Positions 36,933-45,571 of a stretch of 64,000 bases of DNA are shown in pieces. Every line of letters starts with the position of its first letter. Position 1 is the first letter of the stretch. This DNA is from Sediminibacter sp. Hel_I_10 (GTDB taxonomy: Bacteria; Bacteroidota; Bacteroidia; Flavobacteriales; Flavobacteriaceae): assembly GCF_000688335.1 (NCBI RefSeq), contig NZ_JHZX01000001.1:3782001-3846000 (forward strand). Direction: 5' to 3'. The notes beneath the pieces are model-generated. The model was not told where the DNA came from. It ran no database searches and saw nothing but the letters and a program-made list of their open reading frames with translations. Made by a program: the position numbers and the translations under genes.

Positions 36933-36940
36933 CAAAATTA
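36933..36940 (-). promoter_or_regulatory. -7 element of the ybaB-like gene
   Basis: CAAAATTA on the plus strand reads TAATTTTG on the minus strand, 27 bases before the ATG. Confidence 0.55.
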
Positions 36941-36968
36941 CTAAATTGCCTCACCATAAAAAAGAAAA

Positions 36969-39029
36969 ATGAAGAAGACCATTTCAGCACCTATCGCAAG
37001 ACAAATTCCGAAGACGTTAGAAATACATGACGACATTAGGATTGATAATTATTTTTGGCTAAACCAAAGAGAAGACCAACAGGTTTTGGACTATTTAAAC
37101 GCCGAAAATGAGTATTACGAGCAGGAGACTGCTCATACCAAGGATTTTGAAAATGTGCTTTTTGAAGAAATGAAAGCTAGAATTAAGGAGGACGATTCGT
37201 CGGTGCCTTATAAATACAACGGGTATTGGTACATTGTTCGTTATGAAAAGGGAAAGGATTATCCTATTTATGCGAGAAAAAAAGAAGACCTAGAGGCTCC
37301 CGAAGAATTGTTATTTGATTGCAATGTGATGGCAGAAGGTCATAGCTACTTTAGATTGGTGGGATTGAGTGTAAGCCCAGATAATTCTATGATTGCTTTT
37401 GGTTTAGATACTGTTGGAAGACGCCAGTATACACTTCAAATTAAAAGTTTAGTTACTAACGAAGTCTTTTCAGATGTTATAGATAACACAACAGGATCTT
37501 CAACTTGGGCCAGTGACAATAATACATTGTTTTATACTAAGAAGGATGAAAAAACACTGAGATCTGATAAAATTTACAAGCATAAAATTGGGCAGAAGAG
37601 TGATGATGATACTTTAGTTTTTCATGAAACGGATGATACGTTTGGTGTTGCTGTTTATAAAACGAAATCTAGAAAATACATCATTATCGCCTGTTACAGC
37701 ACAATGACCAATGAGTTTCATGTATTAGATGCCAATACGCCCAATGCTGATTTTAAAGTATTTCAAAAACGAGTTAGGGGATTAGAGTATAGTATTGCAC
37801 ATTATGAAGATCGATTTTATATTCTCACCAATTTGGATAAAGCCATTAATTTCAAACTCATGAAAACGTCTGAAGATGACACTGAAATTGAGCATTGGAC
37901 AGAGGTCATTTCCCATAGAGAGAATGTATTACTTGAAGATATTGAAATATTCAAGGAGTATTTGGTGATCAGTGAACGCAGTAACGGTTTGAATCAAATT
38001 CGTGTAAAACGTTGGGACCAAAAGGAGGATTATTATTTACCGTTTGACAATGAAACTTATACTGCCAATACAGGAACTAACGTTGAGTTTGATACTGAAA
38101 TCTTAAGATACGGCTATAATTCTATGACGACGCCGTCATCGGTTATCGATTTCAATATGAGAACCCATGAAAAGGATATTAAGAAAGAGCAAGAAGTACT
38201 AGATCCTAATTTTAATAAGGATGATTATGTTTCTGAGCGTCTTTGGGCAACGTCTAGAGATGGTACTAAAATCCCGATGTCTTTGGTGAGGCGAAAGGAC
38301 GCTAAGTTAGATGGAAACACGCCTTTGTTACAATATGCCTACGGAAGTTATGGTTCTACCATTGATCCCTATTTTTCTACCATCCGTTTAAGTTTGTTAG
38401 ACCGCGGTTTTATTTATGTGATCGCACATGTGAGAGGCGGGGAGTACTTAGGGCGCCAATGGTACGAAAATGGAAAGCTATTGAGCAAAAAAAACACGTT
38501 TACTGATTTTATTGATTGCTCAAGATTTTTGATTGATATGGGGTACACTTCCGAAGCACACCTTTATGCTATGGGAGGGAGTGCAGGAGGTTTATTGATG
38601 GGTGCCATCATTAATGAAGCCCCTCATTTATATAATGGTGTCATCGCGGCTGTGCCTTTTGTAGATGTAGTTACCACAATGTTAGACGACTCTATTCCTT
38701 TAACAACTGGAGAGTATGACGAATGGGGAAATCCCAATGATAAGTCTTACTATGAATATATAAAATCCTATTCTCCATACGATCAAGTAAAAGAACAAGC
38801 TTATCCAAATTTGTTAGTTACAACTGGACTACATGACTCTCAAGTGCAGTATTGGGAGCCTGCGAAATGGGTTGCTAAGTTGAGAACTTATAAACAGGAT
38901 ACTAACAGGCTTTATCTCGTAACTAACATGGATGCGGGTCACGGCGGTGCTTCTGGGCGTTTTGAGGCTTTGAAAGAAGATGCGCAAGAATTTGCATTTC
39001 TTCTCGACTTAGAGGGAATTACTGGCTAA
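36969..39029 (+). CDS. Oligopeptidase B-like serine peptidase (S9A)
   Basis: 686 residues, family length. An N-terminal seven-bladed propeller (about 70-400) covers a C-terminal alpha/beta-hydrolase domain. The active site is Ser538 in MGGSAGGLL, Asp in LHDSQVQYWEP and His in DAGHGGASGR. AHVRGGEYLGRQWYENGK is the conserved loop before the nucleophile. No signal peptide, so it is cytoplasmic. It cuts short peptides after basic residues. Monocistronic, with a divergent neighbour. Confidence 0.94.
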   Translation: MKKTISAPIARQIPKTLEIHDDIRIDNYFWLNQREDQQVLDYLNAENEYYEQETAHTKDFENVLFEEMKARIKEDDSSVPYKYNGYWYIVRYEKGKDYPIYARKKEDLEAPEELLFDCNVMAEGHSYFRLVGLSVSPDNSMIAFGLDTVGRRQYTLQIKSLVTNEVFSDVIDNTTGSSTWASDNNTLFYTKKDEKTLRSDKIYKHKIGQKSDDDTLVFHETDDTFGVAVYKTKSRKYIIIACYSTMTNEFHVLDANTPNADFKVFQKRVRGLEYSIAHYEDRFYILTNLDKAINFKLMKTSEDDTEIEHWTEVISHRENVLLEDIEIFKEYLVISERSNGLNQIRVKRWDQKEDYYLPFDNETYTANTGTNVEFDTEILRYGYNSMTTPSSVIDFNMRTHEKDIKKEQEVLDPNFNKDDYVSERLWATSRDGTKIPMSLVRRKDAKLDGNTPLLQYAYGSYGSTIDPYFSTIRLSLLDRGFIYVIAHVRGGEYLGRQWYENGKLLSKKNTFTDFIDCSRFLIDMGYTSEAHLYAMGGSAGGLLMGAIINEAPHLYNGVIAAVPFVDVVTTMLDDSIPLTTGEYDEWGNPNDKSYYEYIKSYSPYDQVKEQAYPNLLVTTGLHDSQVQYWEPAKWVAKLRTYKQDTNRLYLVTNMDAGHGGASGRFEALKEDAQEFAFLLDLEGITG

Positions 39030-39044
39030 TTCAAAAAAAAGTAT

Positions 39045-39052
39045 TAATTTTG
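39045..39052 (+). promoter_or_regulatory. -7 element of the cysteine-synthase-like gene
   Basis: TAATTTTG, 53 bases before the ATG at 39106. Confidence 0.6.
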
Positions 39053-39105
39053 CAAGGTTTTAGGCTTCAGATTTCTATTTGATTTGAAGTCGATAAATAG
39101 CATTT

Positions 39106-40143
39106 ATGGAAAAAGACATTCAAGTATTTGATAACGTTTTACAATTAATTGGTAAAACCCCTCTTATCAAATTAAACAAAATGACCGAAGGATTTCAAGG
39201 CGATTTTTTCGCGAAGGTAGAAGCTTTCAATCCAGGTCACTCGTCAAAAGATAGAATTGCACTACACATTATCGAAGAAGCTGAAAGGCAGGGCATCCTA
39301 AATCCAGGAGATACCATTATTGAAACGACTTCGGGCAACACTGGTTTTAGTATTGCCATGGTAAGTATTATCAAGGGGTATGATTGTATTTTAGCGGTGA
39401 GCTCAAAATCGTCTGCAGATAAAATCGACATGTTAAAGAGCATGGGCGCTCAAGTTTATGTTTGTCCGGCAAATGTTAGTGCAGATGATCCACGTTCTTA
39501 TTACCAAGTAGCCAAGCGCTTACATGGCGAAATCAAAGGGTCAATATACATCAATCAGTATTTTAACCAATTGAATATCGATGCGCATTACCAAACAACT
39601 GGTCCTGAAATTTGGGAGCAGACCAAAGGGCAAATCACGCATTTAGTGGCTTGTAGTGGTACTGGAGGAACAATATCTGGAATTGCTAAATATTTAAAAG
39701 AACAAAACAAAGACGTTAAAGTGATAGGCGTTGATGCTTTTGGATCTGTATTAAAAAAATATCATGAGACTCGTGAGTTTGATGAAAAAGAGATTTATCC
39801 TTACCGCATTGAAGGTTTAGGTAAAAACCTAATCCCAACAGCTACCGATTTTGATTTAATTGATAAATTTATTAAGGTAACCGATGAAGAGAGTGCCCAT
39901 ACAGCAAGAGAGGTCTCTAGATCAGAAGGTATGTTTGTGGGTTACACAAGTGGTGCTGCGATGCAAGCGTTAAAACAATTAAATGCCGAAGGAGAATTTA
40001 AGGAAGGAGACAAGATTGTGGTGATTTTCCCAGATCACGGTTCGCGATATATGAGCAAAGTCTATAGCGACAAGTGGATGGAAGATCAAGGCTTTTTTGA
40101 TAGTAAGACCATTGCCTCTGAAACTATTCAGTATATAAAATAA
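39106..40143 (+). CDS. PLP-dependent cysteine-synthase/CBS-like enzyme, probable cysteate synthase
   Basis: 345 residues. Fold-type II PLP enzyme: Lys48 in GHSSKDRIA binds [14 protein letters not shown] is the substrate loop and [10 protein letters not shown] the phosphate cup. The usual NPGGSVKDR of cysteine synthase reads NPGHSSKDR here, a marked change next to the PLP lysine. The next gene encodes an alpha-oxoamine synthase of the sulfonolipid type. In Bacteroidota a cysteine-synthase-like enzyme that makes cysteate from O-phosphoserine (or a similar donor) and sulfite supplies that pathway, so cysteate synthase is my preferred reading. Cystathionine beta-synthase or plain cysteine synthase remains possible. 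It is transcribed separately from the next gene. Confidence 0.8.
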   Translation: MEKDIQVFDNVLQLIGKTPLIKLNKMTEGFQGDFFAKVEAFNPGHSSKDRIALHIIEEAERQGILNPGDTIIETTSGNTGFSIAMVSIIKGYDCILAVSSKSSADKIDMLKSMGAQVYVCPANVSADDPRSYYQVAKRLHGEIKGSIYINQYFNQLNIDAHYQTTGPEIWEQTKGQITHLVACSGTGGTISGIAKYLKEQNKDVKVIGVDAFGSVLKKYHETREFDEKEIYPYRIEGLGKNLIPTATDFDLIDKFIKVTDEESAHTAREVSRSEGMFVGYTSGAAMQALKQLNAEGEFKEGDKIVVIFPDHGSRYMSKVYSDKWMEDQGFFDSKTIASETIQYIK

Positions 40144-40164
40144 TGATTATCTAAAGATTAAGAC

Positions 40165-40199
40165 ATCCTATCGCGTTTAACTGCGATAGGATTTTTTGT
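40165..40199 (+). terminator. Terminator after the cysteine-synthase-like gene
   Basis: ATCCTATCGC (40165-40174) pairs with GCGATAGGAT (40183-40192), 8-base loop, then a run of six T. Confidence 0.95.
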
Positions 40200-40258
40200 A
40201 TTTTGATGTCTATCATTTGTGATTGATAAAATTATTATGTGGTCACCATAATAATAAC

Positions 40259-40266
40259 TAATTTTG
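40259..40266 (+). promoter_or_regulatory. -7 element of the alpha-oxoamine synthase gene
   Basis: TAATTTTG, 31 bases before the ATG at 40298; it gives this gene its own transcript after the terminator at 40165. Confidence 0.6.
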
Positions 40267-40297
40267 TAGCAACTAATTTGACTAAAACTAGCTTTTA

Positions 40298-41557
40298 ATG
40301 AAGGATTTATTTGAAAAGATTTATAGAGATAAAGGGCCTTTAGGAAAATGGGCCTCTCAAGCAGAAGGTTACTTTGTTTTTCCTAAACTGGAGGGCCAAA
40401 TATCCAATAGAATGAAATTTCAAGGAAAGGAGGTCGTTACCTGGAGTATCAATGATTATCTAGGACTTGCGAACCACCCAGAAGTGAGAAAGGTAGATGC
40501 AGAAGCTGCTGCACAATATGGCTCAGCATACCCAATGGGTGCAAGAATGATGTCTGGACATACAGACCTTCATGAGCAATTACAAAAAGAACTTGCTAGT
40601 TTTGTGAGTAAGCAAGCCGCTTACTTATTAAATTTTGGTTACCAAGGTATCATGTCTACTATTGACGCTTTAGTGGCTAAAGATGATATTATTGTTTACG
40701 ATGTAGATTCTCACGCCTGTATCATTGATGGTGTAAGACTCCACATGGGAAAACGTTTTACTTACAAGCACAATGATATTGAGAGTTTAGAGAAAAATCT
40801 TGAGCGTGCCACTAAAATGGCAGAGCAGACAGGAGGAGGTATTTTAGTGATCTCTGAAGGGGTTTTTGGAATGCGAGGTGAGCAAGGTCGTTTAAAGGAA
40901 ATTGTAGCGCTTAAAAAGAAATTTAATTTTAGATTTTTAGTTGATGATGCGCATGGTTTTGGGACCCTTGGTAAGACAGGTGCTGGTGCTGGAGAAGAGC
41001 AAGGTGTACAAGACGATATTGATGTTTACTTTGCAACCTTTGCGAAATCTTTAGCAAGTACAGGTGCATTTATTGCAGGCGATAAAGAAATTATTGATTA
41101 TTTAAAATATAACTTACGTTCGCAGATGTTTGCAAAATCGTTGCAAATGCAATTGACCGTTGGAGCGTTAAAGCGCTTGGACATGTTGAGAACGATGCCA
41201 GAACTTAAAGAAAAGTTATGGGAAAATGTAAACGCACTTCAATCTGGATTAAAAGATAGGGGTTTTGACATTGGAACTACGCAAAGTTGTGTAACACCAG
41301 TATATTTAAAAGGAAGTATTCCAGAAGCTATGGCCTTGGTTCGGGATCTTAGAGAAAATTATGGAATATTCTGTTCTATAGTAGTTTATCCTGTAATACC
41401 TAAAGGGTTAATTTTACTAAGAATGATTCCTACAGCTACGCATACCTTACAAGATGTAGCTGAAACCTTAGACGCTTTTGATGCAATTAGAACGCGTCTT
41501 GAGAATGGAACTTACAAGCGACTTTCTGCTGCTGTTATGGCTGCAATGAGGGAGTAG
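40298..41557 (+). CDS. Alpha-oxoamine synthase, probable cysteate fatty-acyltransferase (sulfonolipid synthesis)
   Basis: 419 residues. Fold-type I PLP enzyme of the serine palmitoyltransferase/KBL/BioF family: NDYLGLANHPEV near the start, His139 stacking over PLP (DVDSHACIIDG), the LVDDAHGFG loop (Asp217, His219) and PLP Lys250 in TFAKSLASTG. It condenses an amino acid with an acyl thioester and releases CO2. Related flavobacterial enzymes use cysteate and make 3-ketocapnine, the base of the sulfonolipids needed for efficient gliding. The neighbour at 39106 supports cysteate as substrate; serine (sphingolipid) or glycine are alternatives. The ketoreductase and N-acyltransferase of the pathway are not in this window. 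Confidence 0.85.
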   Translation: MKDLFEKIYRDKGPLGKWASQAEGYFVFPKLEGQISNRMKFQGKEVVTWSINDYLGLANHPEVRKVDAEAAAQYGSAYPMGARMMSGHTDLHEQLQKELASFVSKQAAYLLNFGYQGIMSTIDALVAKDDIIVYDVDSHACIIDGVRLHMGKRFTYKHNDIESLEKNLERATKMAEQTGGGILVISEGVFGMRGEQGRLKEIVALKKKFNFRFLVDDAHGFGTLGKTGAGAGEEQGVQDDIDVYFATFAKSLASTGAFIAGDKEIIDYLKYNLRSQMFAKSLQMQLTVGALKRLDMLRTMPELKEKLWENVNALQSGLKDRGFDIGTTQSCVTPVYLKGSIPEAMALVRDLRENYGIFCSIVVYPVIPKGLILLRMIPTATHTLQDVAETLDAFDAIRTRLENGTYKRLSAAVMAAMRE

Positions 41558-41580
41558 TAGTTTAAATTATAATTAAAAAG

Positions 41581-41618
41581 AAAACCGATAATCTCATTTA
41601 GAGTTTATCGGTTTTTTT
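41581..41618. terminator. Bidirectional terminator overlapping the end of the permease gene
   Basis: AAAACCGATAA (41581-41591) pairs with TTATCGGTTTT (41605-41615); T-run of eight on the plus strand and T4 on the minus strand. The right arm and loop lie within the last codons of the minus-strand permease, whose stop is at 41594-41596. Confidence 0.85.
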
Positions 41619-42901
41619 TCTGTTGTATTAAAAAAATGTTTGTAAATAAATTCGACGAAGAAACATACGCCAACTATCGAAAGGGCTACAATAACTCCTG
41701 TTGGATTGCTTTTAAATTGCTGAAATATCAATACTACTAATGATATGATGCACAGTACAAATCCAAATAAAGGAACCCATCTATTGGCGCCAATTTTATC
41801 ATGAATTTTAAAGCCTGTATAGTTTACTGCAGAAAAAACAATAAGGAACCCGACGCTACCAGCCGTAGATATGCTTTCCAAGTTTAATAGATTAACCAAT
41901 GTTAAGGTGGCTACTGCTGTAATGATTAACCCGATGGGTTGGTTCCAGAGTTGGCTAGTGAGCTCATGAGGTAATTCATCATCTTCCGCAATAACATAAC
42001 TTACACGACTACCACCATAAAGCGAAGCATTTATTGCTGAAAATGTAGAAATCAAGGCAGCTATCGTCATTACTGTAAATCCGGCTTGTCCCAACATGGG
42101 TTTTGAGGCTTCGGCGAGGACATACTCTTGGGAAGATTTGATGGTATCAAAGGAGAGTGAACCAACTGTAACTATAGAAATAATGATATAAAGTAAAATC
42201 ACAAAGCCAATGGAGTAGTAATAAGCCTTTGGAATGTTTTTCTTAGGGTTAATGAGGTCTGATCCAGAATTCGCTATAAGCTCAAAGCCTTCATAAGCTA
42301 CAAAAATCACCATTCCTGCAGTTAGGATTTGCATCGGACTTTCCCAATTAGAGACCATAAGTTGTGAAGTGTTTGCATTTCCGAAGAGTCCATAAATACC
42401 AATCCCGATAAAAGCGATAAGAATTATCAATTTTATAGCTACCGAATAAGATTCAATTCTGCTCACCACTTTAATGCTGTAATAGTTAATTAGGGTTGCC
42501 AAGATAACAATGGCACTAGAGTAAATATGCGTGTCTATAGTTTGGCTTCCTGTGATATCAAAAAGATTGGGAGCATAAGATCCAAATGCCGAAGCATATA
42601 AAGACAGCATGATGATGTAACTTACCCAAAGAAGGTTATTGATACCGCCGCTAAAGATTGTTTTACCGAAGCCTTCATTAATATACTTTACAGTTCCACC
42701 TTTATCGGGGTAGGTCAAAGTCAATTTTACATAACTGTAAGAGGTGATAAAGGCAACAATGCCTGCAAATAAGAAGGCAACGGGTGTTGCACCCTTAGAT
42801 AAGGAGACAGCTAAACCAAGAACGGCAAATATACCGCCACCTACCATCCCGCCAATTCCAATGGCCATGGCGTCTTTTAGTTTGATTTTATCGTTGCCCA
42901 T
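41594..42901 (-). CDS. APC-family amino-acid permease
   Basis: 435 residues with about twelve membrane helices. The start IKLKDAMAIGIGGMVGGGIF is the helix-1 signature of the APC superfamily, and VIFVAYEGFELIANSGSDL is the helix-6 region. It should take up amino acids or amines with protons across the inner membrane. It lies 40 bases after the GNAT-like gene and is probably the last gene of a three-gene operon. Its last codons are part of the terminator hairpin. Confidence 0.9.
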   Translation of the reverse strand: MGNDKIKLKDAMAIGIGGMVGGGIFAVLGLAVSLSKGATPVAFLFAGIVAFITSYSYVKLTLTYPDKGGTVKYINEGFGKTIFSGGINNLLWVSYIIMLSLYASAFGSYAPNLFDITGSQTIDTHIYSSAIVILATLINYYSIKVVSRIESYSVAIKLIILIAFIGIGIYGLFGNANTSQLMVSNWESPMQILTAGMVIFVAYEGFELIANSGSDLINPKKNIPKAYYYSIGFVILLYIIISIVTVGSLSFDTIKSSQEYVLAEASKPMLGQAGFTVMTIAALISTFSAINASLYGGSRVSYVIAEDDELPHELTSQLWNQPIGLIITAVATLTLVNLLNLESISTAGSVGFLIVFSAVNYTGFKIHDKIGANRWVPLFGFVLCIISLVVLIFQQFKSNPTGVIVALSIVGVCFFVEFIYKHFFNTTEKKPINSK

Positions 42902-42941
42902 CAGTCTTTTTGATGAAATGATTTTATTCAGAAAATAAAGT

Positions 42942-44063
42942 CTAAATAAGTGATTTTCTTAAGGTTTTTCTACGTTTATATACTTTGGGATCAAAGTGTT
43001 TCCAGATTTTGTGAATCGCTTCATTATCCTCTAATTCGGGAGTTCTAAAACAGGTCTGAATCCCCTTTTCTGTAAACGTTTCGTAATACTCATTAAAGAT
43101 CACAGCATGAACACCTTTGTTCTGGTACTCAGGATGGATCCCGATAAGGTAAAAAATAACGTCTTTACTATTCTTTTTCGCATTCAAAATATAACTGAAC
43201 CCAAAAGGAAAAAGCTTGCCGTTTGCCTTTTTCAAAGCTTTAGCAAAGGCTGGCATCACAATAGCAAAACCAACAAGTTCATCATCTTTGTCAACCACAA
43301 ATTTGATGTATTCTGGATTTACAAAACTGATGAATTTTTGTTTGAAATACTCCTTTTGAACATCTGTAATAGCAACAAATGAAGCTAAAGATGAGTAGGT
43401 GGCATTAAACAAGTCAAACATTTTATCGGCATAAGGCATGACCTCTTCCGTTTTGGTAAAGACCAATGCTTTAAGTCCGTAGCGTCTCTTGATGAGCTCT
43501 TGTGCTTTTTTAAAAGTCTCGGGCTTAACATTGGCAAACGGGAAGGTGCTTTCAGAATAGTGTTTTTCAATAACGTACCCATGCGCTTTATAATGATCTA
43601 TATAATAGGGGTCATTGTACCATGTAATCATTGGTGCGATAGAGTCGAAACCTTCGGTCATGACGCCAACCTTATCAAGGTTTGAAAATCCAACTGGCCC
43701 TTCCGTAAATTCTAATTGATTTTCTTTTCCTATACGTTCTACTTCAGCAAGAAGTGCTTTAGAAACGTCAAGGTCATCGATGAAGTCAAACCATCCAAAA
43801 CGCATTTTCTTTTGTTGCTGCTCTTTGACTTCTAACCAATTGATAATTGCGGCAATGCGACCTACAAGTTCACCATCTTTAAATGCTAGGAAAAAACGCG
43901 CTTCGGCATCTTGAAAAATAGGGTTTTTGCTTTTATCAAAGGTCTCTAATTCTTGTTTGATTATTGGTGGAACCCAATATTTAGAATTTTTATAGATTTT
44001 AAAAGGAAATTTTACAAATTGGGTAAGTTCCTTTTTAGACTGGATTTCTTTTACTTCAATCAT
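42942..44063 (-). CDS. GNAT-fold N-acetyltransferase-like protein
   Basis: 373 residues, twice the size of a plain GNAT domain. The N-terminal part has FVKFPFKIYKNSKYWVPPI and AEARFFLAFKDGELVGRIAA; the C-terminal half has a second GNAT-like stretch with FYLIGIHPEYQNKGVHAVIF, the acetyl-CoA loop. Proteins of this build are widespread in Bacteroidota and not characterised. It starts 12 bases after the outer-membrane protein gene and precedes the permease, so the three are likely one transcript; how their functions connect is unclear. Confidence 0.8.
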   Translation of the reverse strand: MIEVKEIQSKKELTQFVKFPFKIYKNSKYWVPPIIKQELETFDKSKNPIFQDAEARFFLAFKDGELVGRIAAIINWLEVKEQQQKKMRFGWFDFIDDLDVSKALLAEVERIGKENQLEFTEGPVGFSNLDKVGVMTEGFDSIAPMITWYNDPYYIDHYKAHGYVIEKHYSESTFPFANVKPETFKKAQELIKRRYGLKALVFTKTEEVMPYADKMFDLFNATYSSLASFVAITDVQKEYFKQKFISFVNPEYIKFVVDKDDELVGFAIVMPAFAKALKKANGKLFPFGFSYILNAKKNSKDVIFYLIGIHPEYQNKGVHAVIFNEYYETFTEKGIQTCFRTPELEDNEAIHKIWKHFDPKVYKRRKTLRKSLI

Positions 44064-44075
44064 AGTATTTCGGAC

Positions 44076-45050
44076 TTAAAGGCTGCCGTCATCATCAACG
44101 TCATTTGTTCTTTTCTTTTTGCCCTTTTTAGTTTTTGGTTTTCTTTTATCGGCATCCTCCACAGAGTTGCCATTGTCAATTTCTTTATCCTGATGAAAAT
44201 CAAAGCGGTAGGATGCGCCAAAATTGACACCAAAAACTGATGGAGTGTCTTTTGCATTGAACGTTAAAGCGGTATCTAACTGGAAATTCTTACTCATTAA
44301 ATAACCGCCTCCAAAACGAAAGAGATTGTCTGCATAAAAATCGCTTTGGATGCCTTGCGTTTCAGCAAAAATCACCCATTGAGGATTAAAGGAATGTGTA
44401 AGTGTCACGATGTATTGAAAGTCTGAGTAGTCTGTGCCTATTCTATCTTTAAGAAAATTCATGACTAAAACCCAGCCACCAGAAAAATTATTTTGGGTTG
44501 CAATCATCACTTTTGGACTAAAACCTTCTACACCAGGCGCAGTGTAAGGATTGTCTGCTGTATCAAAATTAGCACCACCATAGATGGAGATCGCAGGTAT
44601 TAGTGATTTCCATTTAAATCCTCTATTGGCATAATAACTATATAAATTAGGCTTTTCTTCTCCTGCCTTTTTGTAGGGATCATAAATCAAGTATTTAGCT
44701 CCAATAGTGAAATTTTTAAAATTAGACCTTTTGGTATCGGCACTAATCAAAGATCGATTATCGGTAAAGGTATCATTTTGATAAATCCCTTCAATATTGA
44801 TTTCTAACTCCTCAAAGAACAATCCGTAACGTGCCGTAAAATCTGCTCCAAACCCTGAGACCTCATATTTAAGAGGTGTATGCTCTTCTTTTACAATATA
44901 AGGGCCTACTTCAAATTGAAGCACATTGGTGCCCACAGAAAATGCACTTTTTGAAACACCAGGTCTATTGGAGTTGATCACATCTGTATACTGTGCAAAA
45001 CCAAGGTACGACACGAGGAATAGGAGTGCAGGCAGTAAAGTCTTTAACAT
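44076..45050 (-). CDS. Outer-membrane beta-barrel protein (MetA-pathway/phenol transporter-like)
   Basis: 324 residues from the ATG at 45050 that begins the signal peptide MLKTLLPALLFLVSYLGFAQ. An ATG at 45095 lies before the promoter and is rejected. The mature part has alternating strands typical of barrels and the start INSNRPGVSKSAFSVGTNVLQFEVG, as in the putative phenol-degradation outer-membrane family. The last ~40 residues are unusual: Asp/Lys/Arg-rich (DKEIDNGNSVEDADKRKPK, then RTNDVDDDG), probably a periplasmic or surface tail that binds ions or wall. Substrate unknown. Confidence 0.8.
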   Translation of the reverse strand: MLKTLLPALLFLVSYLGFAQYTDVINSNRPGVSKSAFSVGTNVLQFEVGPYIVKEEHTPLKYEVSGFGADFTARYGLFFEELEINIEGIYQNDTFTDNRSLISADTKRSNFKNFTIGAKYLIYDPYKKAGEEKPNLYSYYANRGFKWKSLIPAISIYGGANFDTADNPYTAPGVEGFSPKVMIATQNNFSGGWVLVMNFLKDRIGTDYSDFQYIVTLTHSFNPQWVIFAETQGIQSDFYADNLFRFGGGYLMSKNFQLDTALTFNAKDTPSVFGVNFGASYRFDFHQDKEIDNGNSVEDADKRKPKTKKGKKKRTNDVDDDGSL

Positions 45051-45073
45051 AAGTGTAGGGTTTCGATGAAGGT

Positions 45074-45081
45074 CAAATATA
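45074..45081 (-). promoter_or_regulatory. -7 element of the outer-membrane protein operon
   Basis: CAAATATA on the plus strand reads TATATTTG on the minus strand, 23 bases before the ATG at 45050. Confidence 0.6.
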
Positions 45082-45135
45082 GAGATTTTAAACAATTTTT
45101 AAGTATTTATACTACATTTTAAAAACAGATAATTG

Positions 45136-45143
45136 TATTTTTG
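45136..45143 (+). promoter_or_regulatory. -7 element of the DUF4834 gene
   Basis: TATTTTTG. The in-frame TTG at 45141 is its last three bases, so translation starts at the ATG at 45159. Confidence 0.6.
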
Positions 45144-45158
45144 AGCAAAATTGAAGTC

Positions 45159-45440
45159 ATGCTACAAACCGCGTCTTTAATGGGGTTTTTGAGAACGATA
45201 TTAATTATTTTATTAATATACTATGGTGTAAAAATCTTAGCGAGATTGTTTGCACCATATTTTTTGCGATACATGTCTAAAAAAATGCAGGAGCGTTTTG
45301 GTGGCCAATTTCAGCAGCAACAAAGACAGCGCACCCAACAAAAGAAAGAAGGAGAAACCATAATTGATAAAGTTCCTAAGTCTCATCAAGAATCAGATAA
45401 GACCGTGGGTGAATATATTGATTATGAAGAGATTGATTGA
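45159..45440 (+). CDS. DUF4834 family small membrane protein
   Basis: 93 residues from the ATG at 45159. One membrane helix (LRTILIILLIYYGVKIL), then a basic, Gln-rich tail (FQQQQRQRTQQKK) and an acidic end (VGEYIDYEEID), the standard DUF4834 pattern. Function unknown; the family is confined to Bacteroidota and often lies, as here, before yfhO-like genes. The charged tail faces the cytoplasm or periplasm; the sequence does not tell which. Confidence 0.85.
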   Translation: MLQTASLMGFLRTILIILLIYYGVKILARLFAPYFLRYMSKKMQERFGGQFQQQQRQRTQQKKEGETIIDKVPKSHQESDKTVGEYIDYEEID

Positions 45441-45571
45441 AATCGAGCTTTTGTTTCGAGGTTTGACTTTTTTTGGAAAGACGATTAGATGTCATCCTTT
45501 TTAATACTGTTAAAGGGGATTTTCCCAAATATTGATTACATTTCATCTTTCAACATATTTAACTAGCTTTC

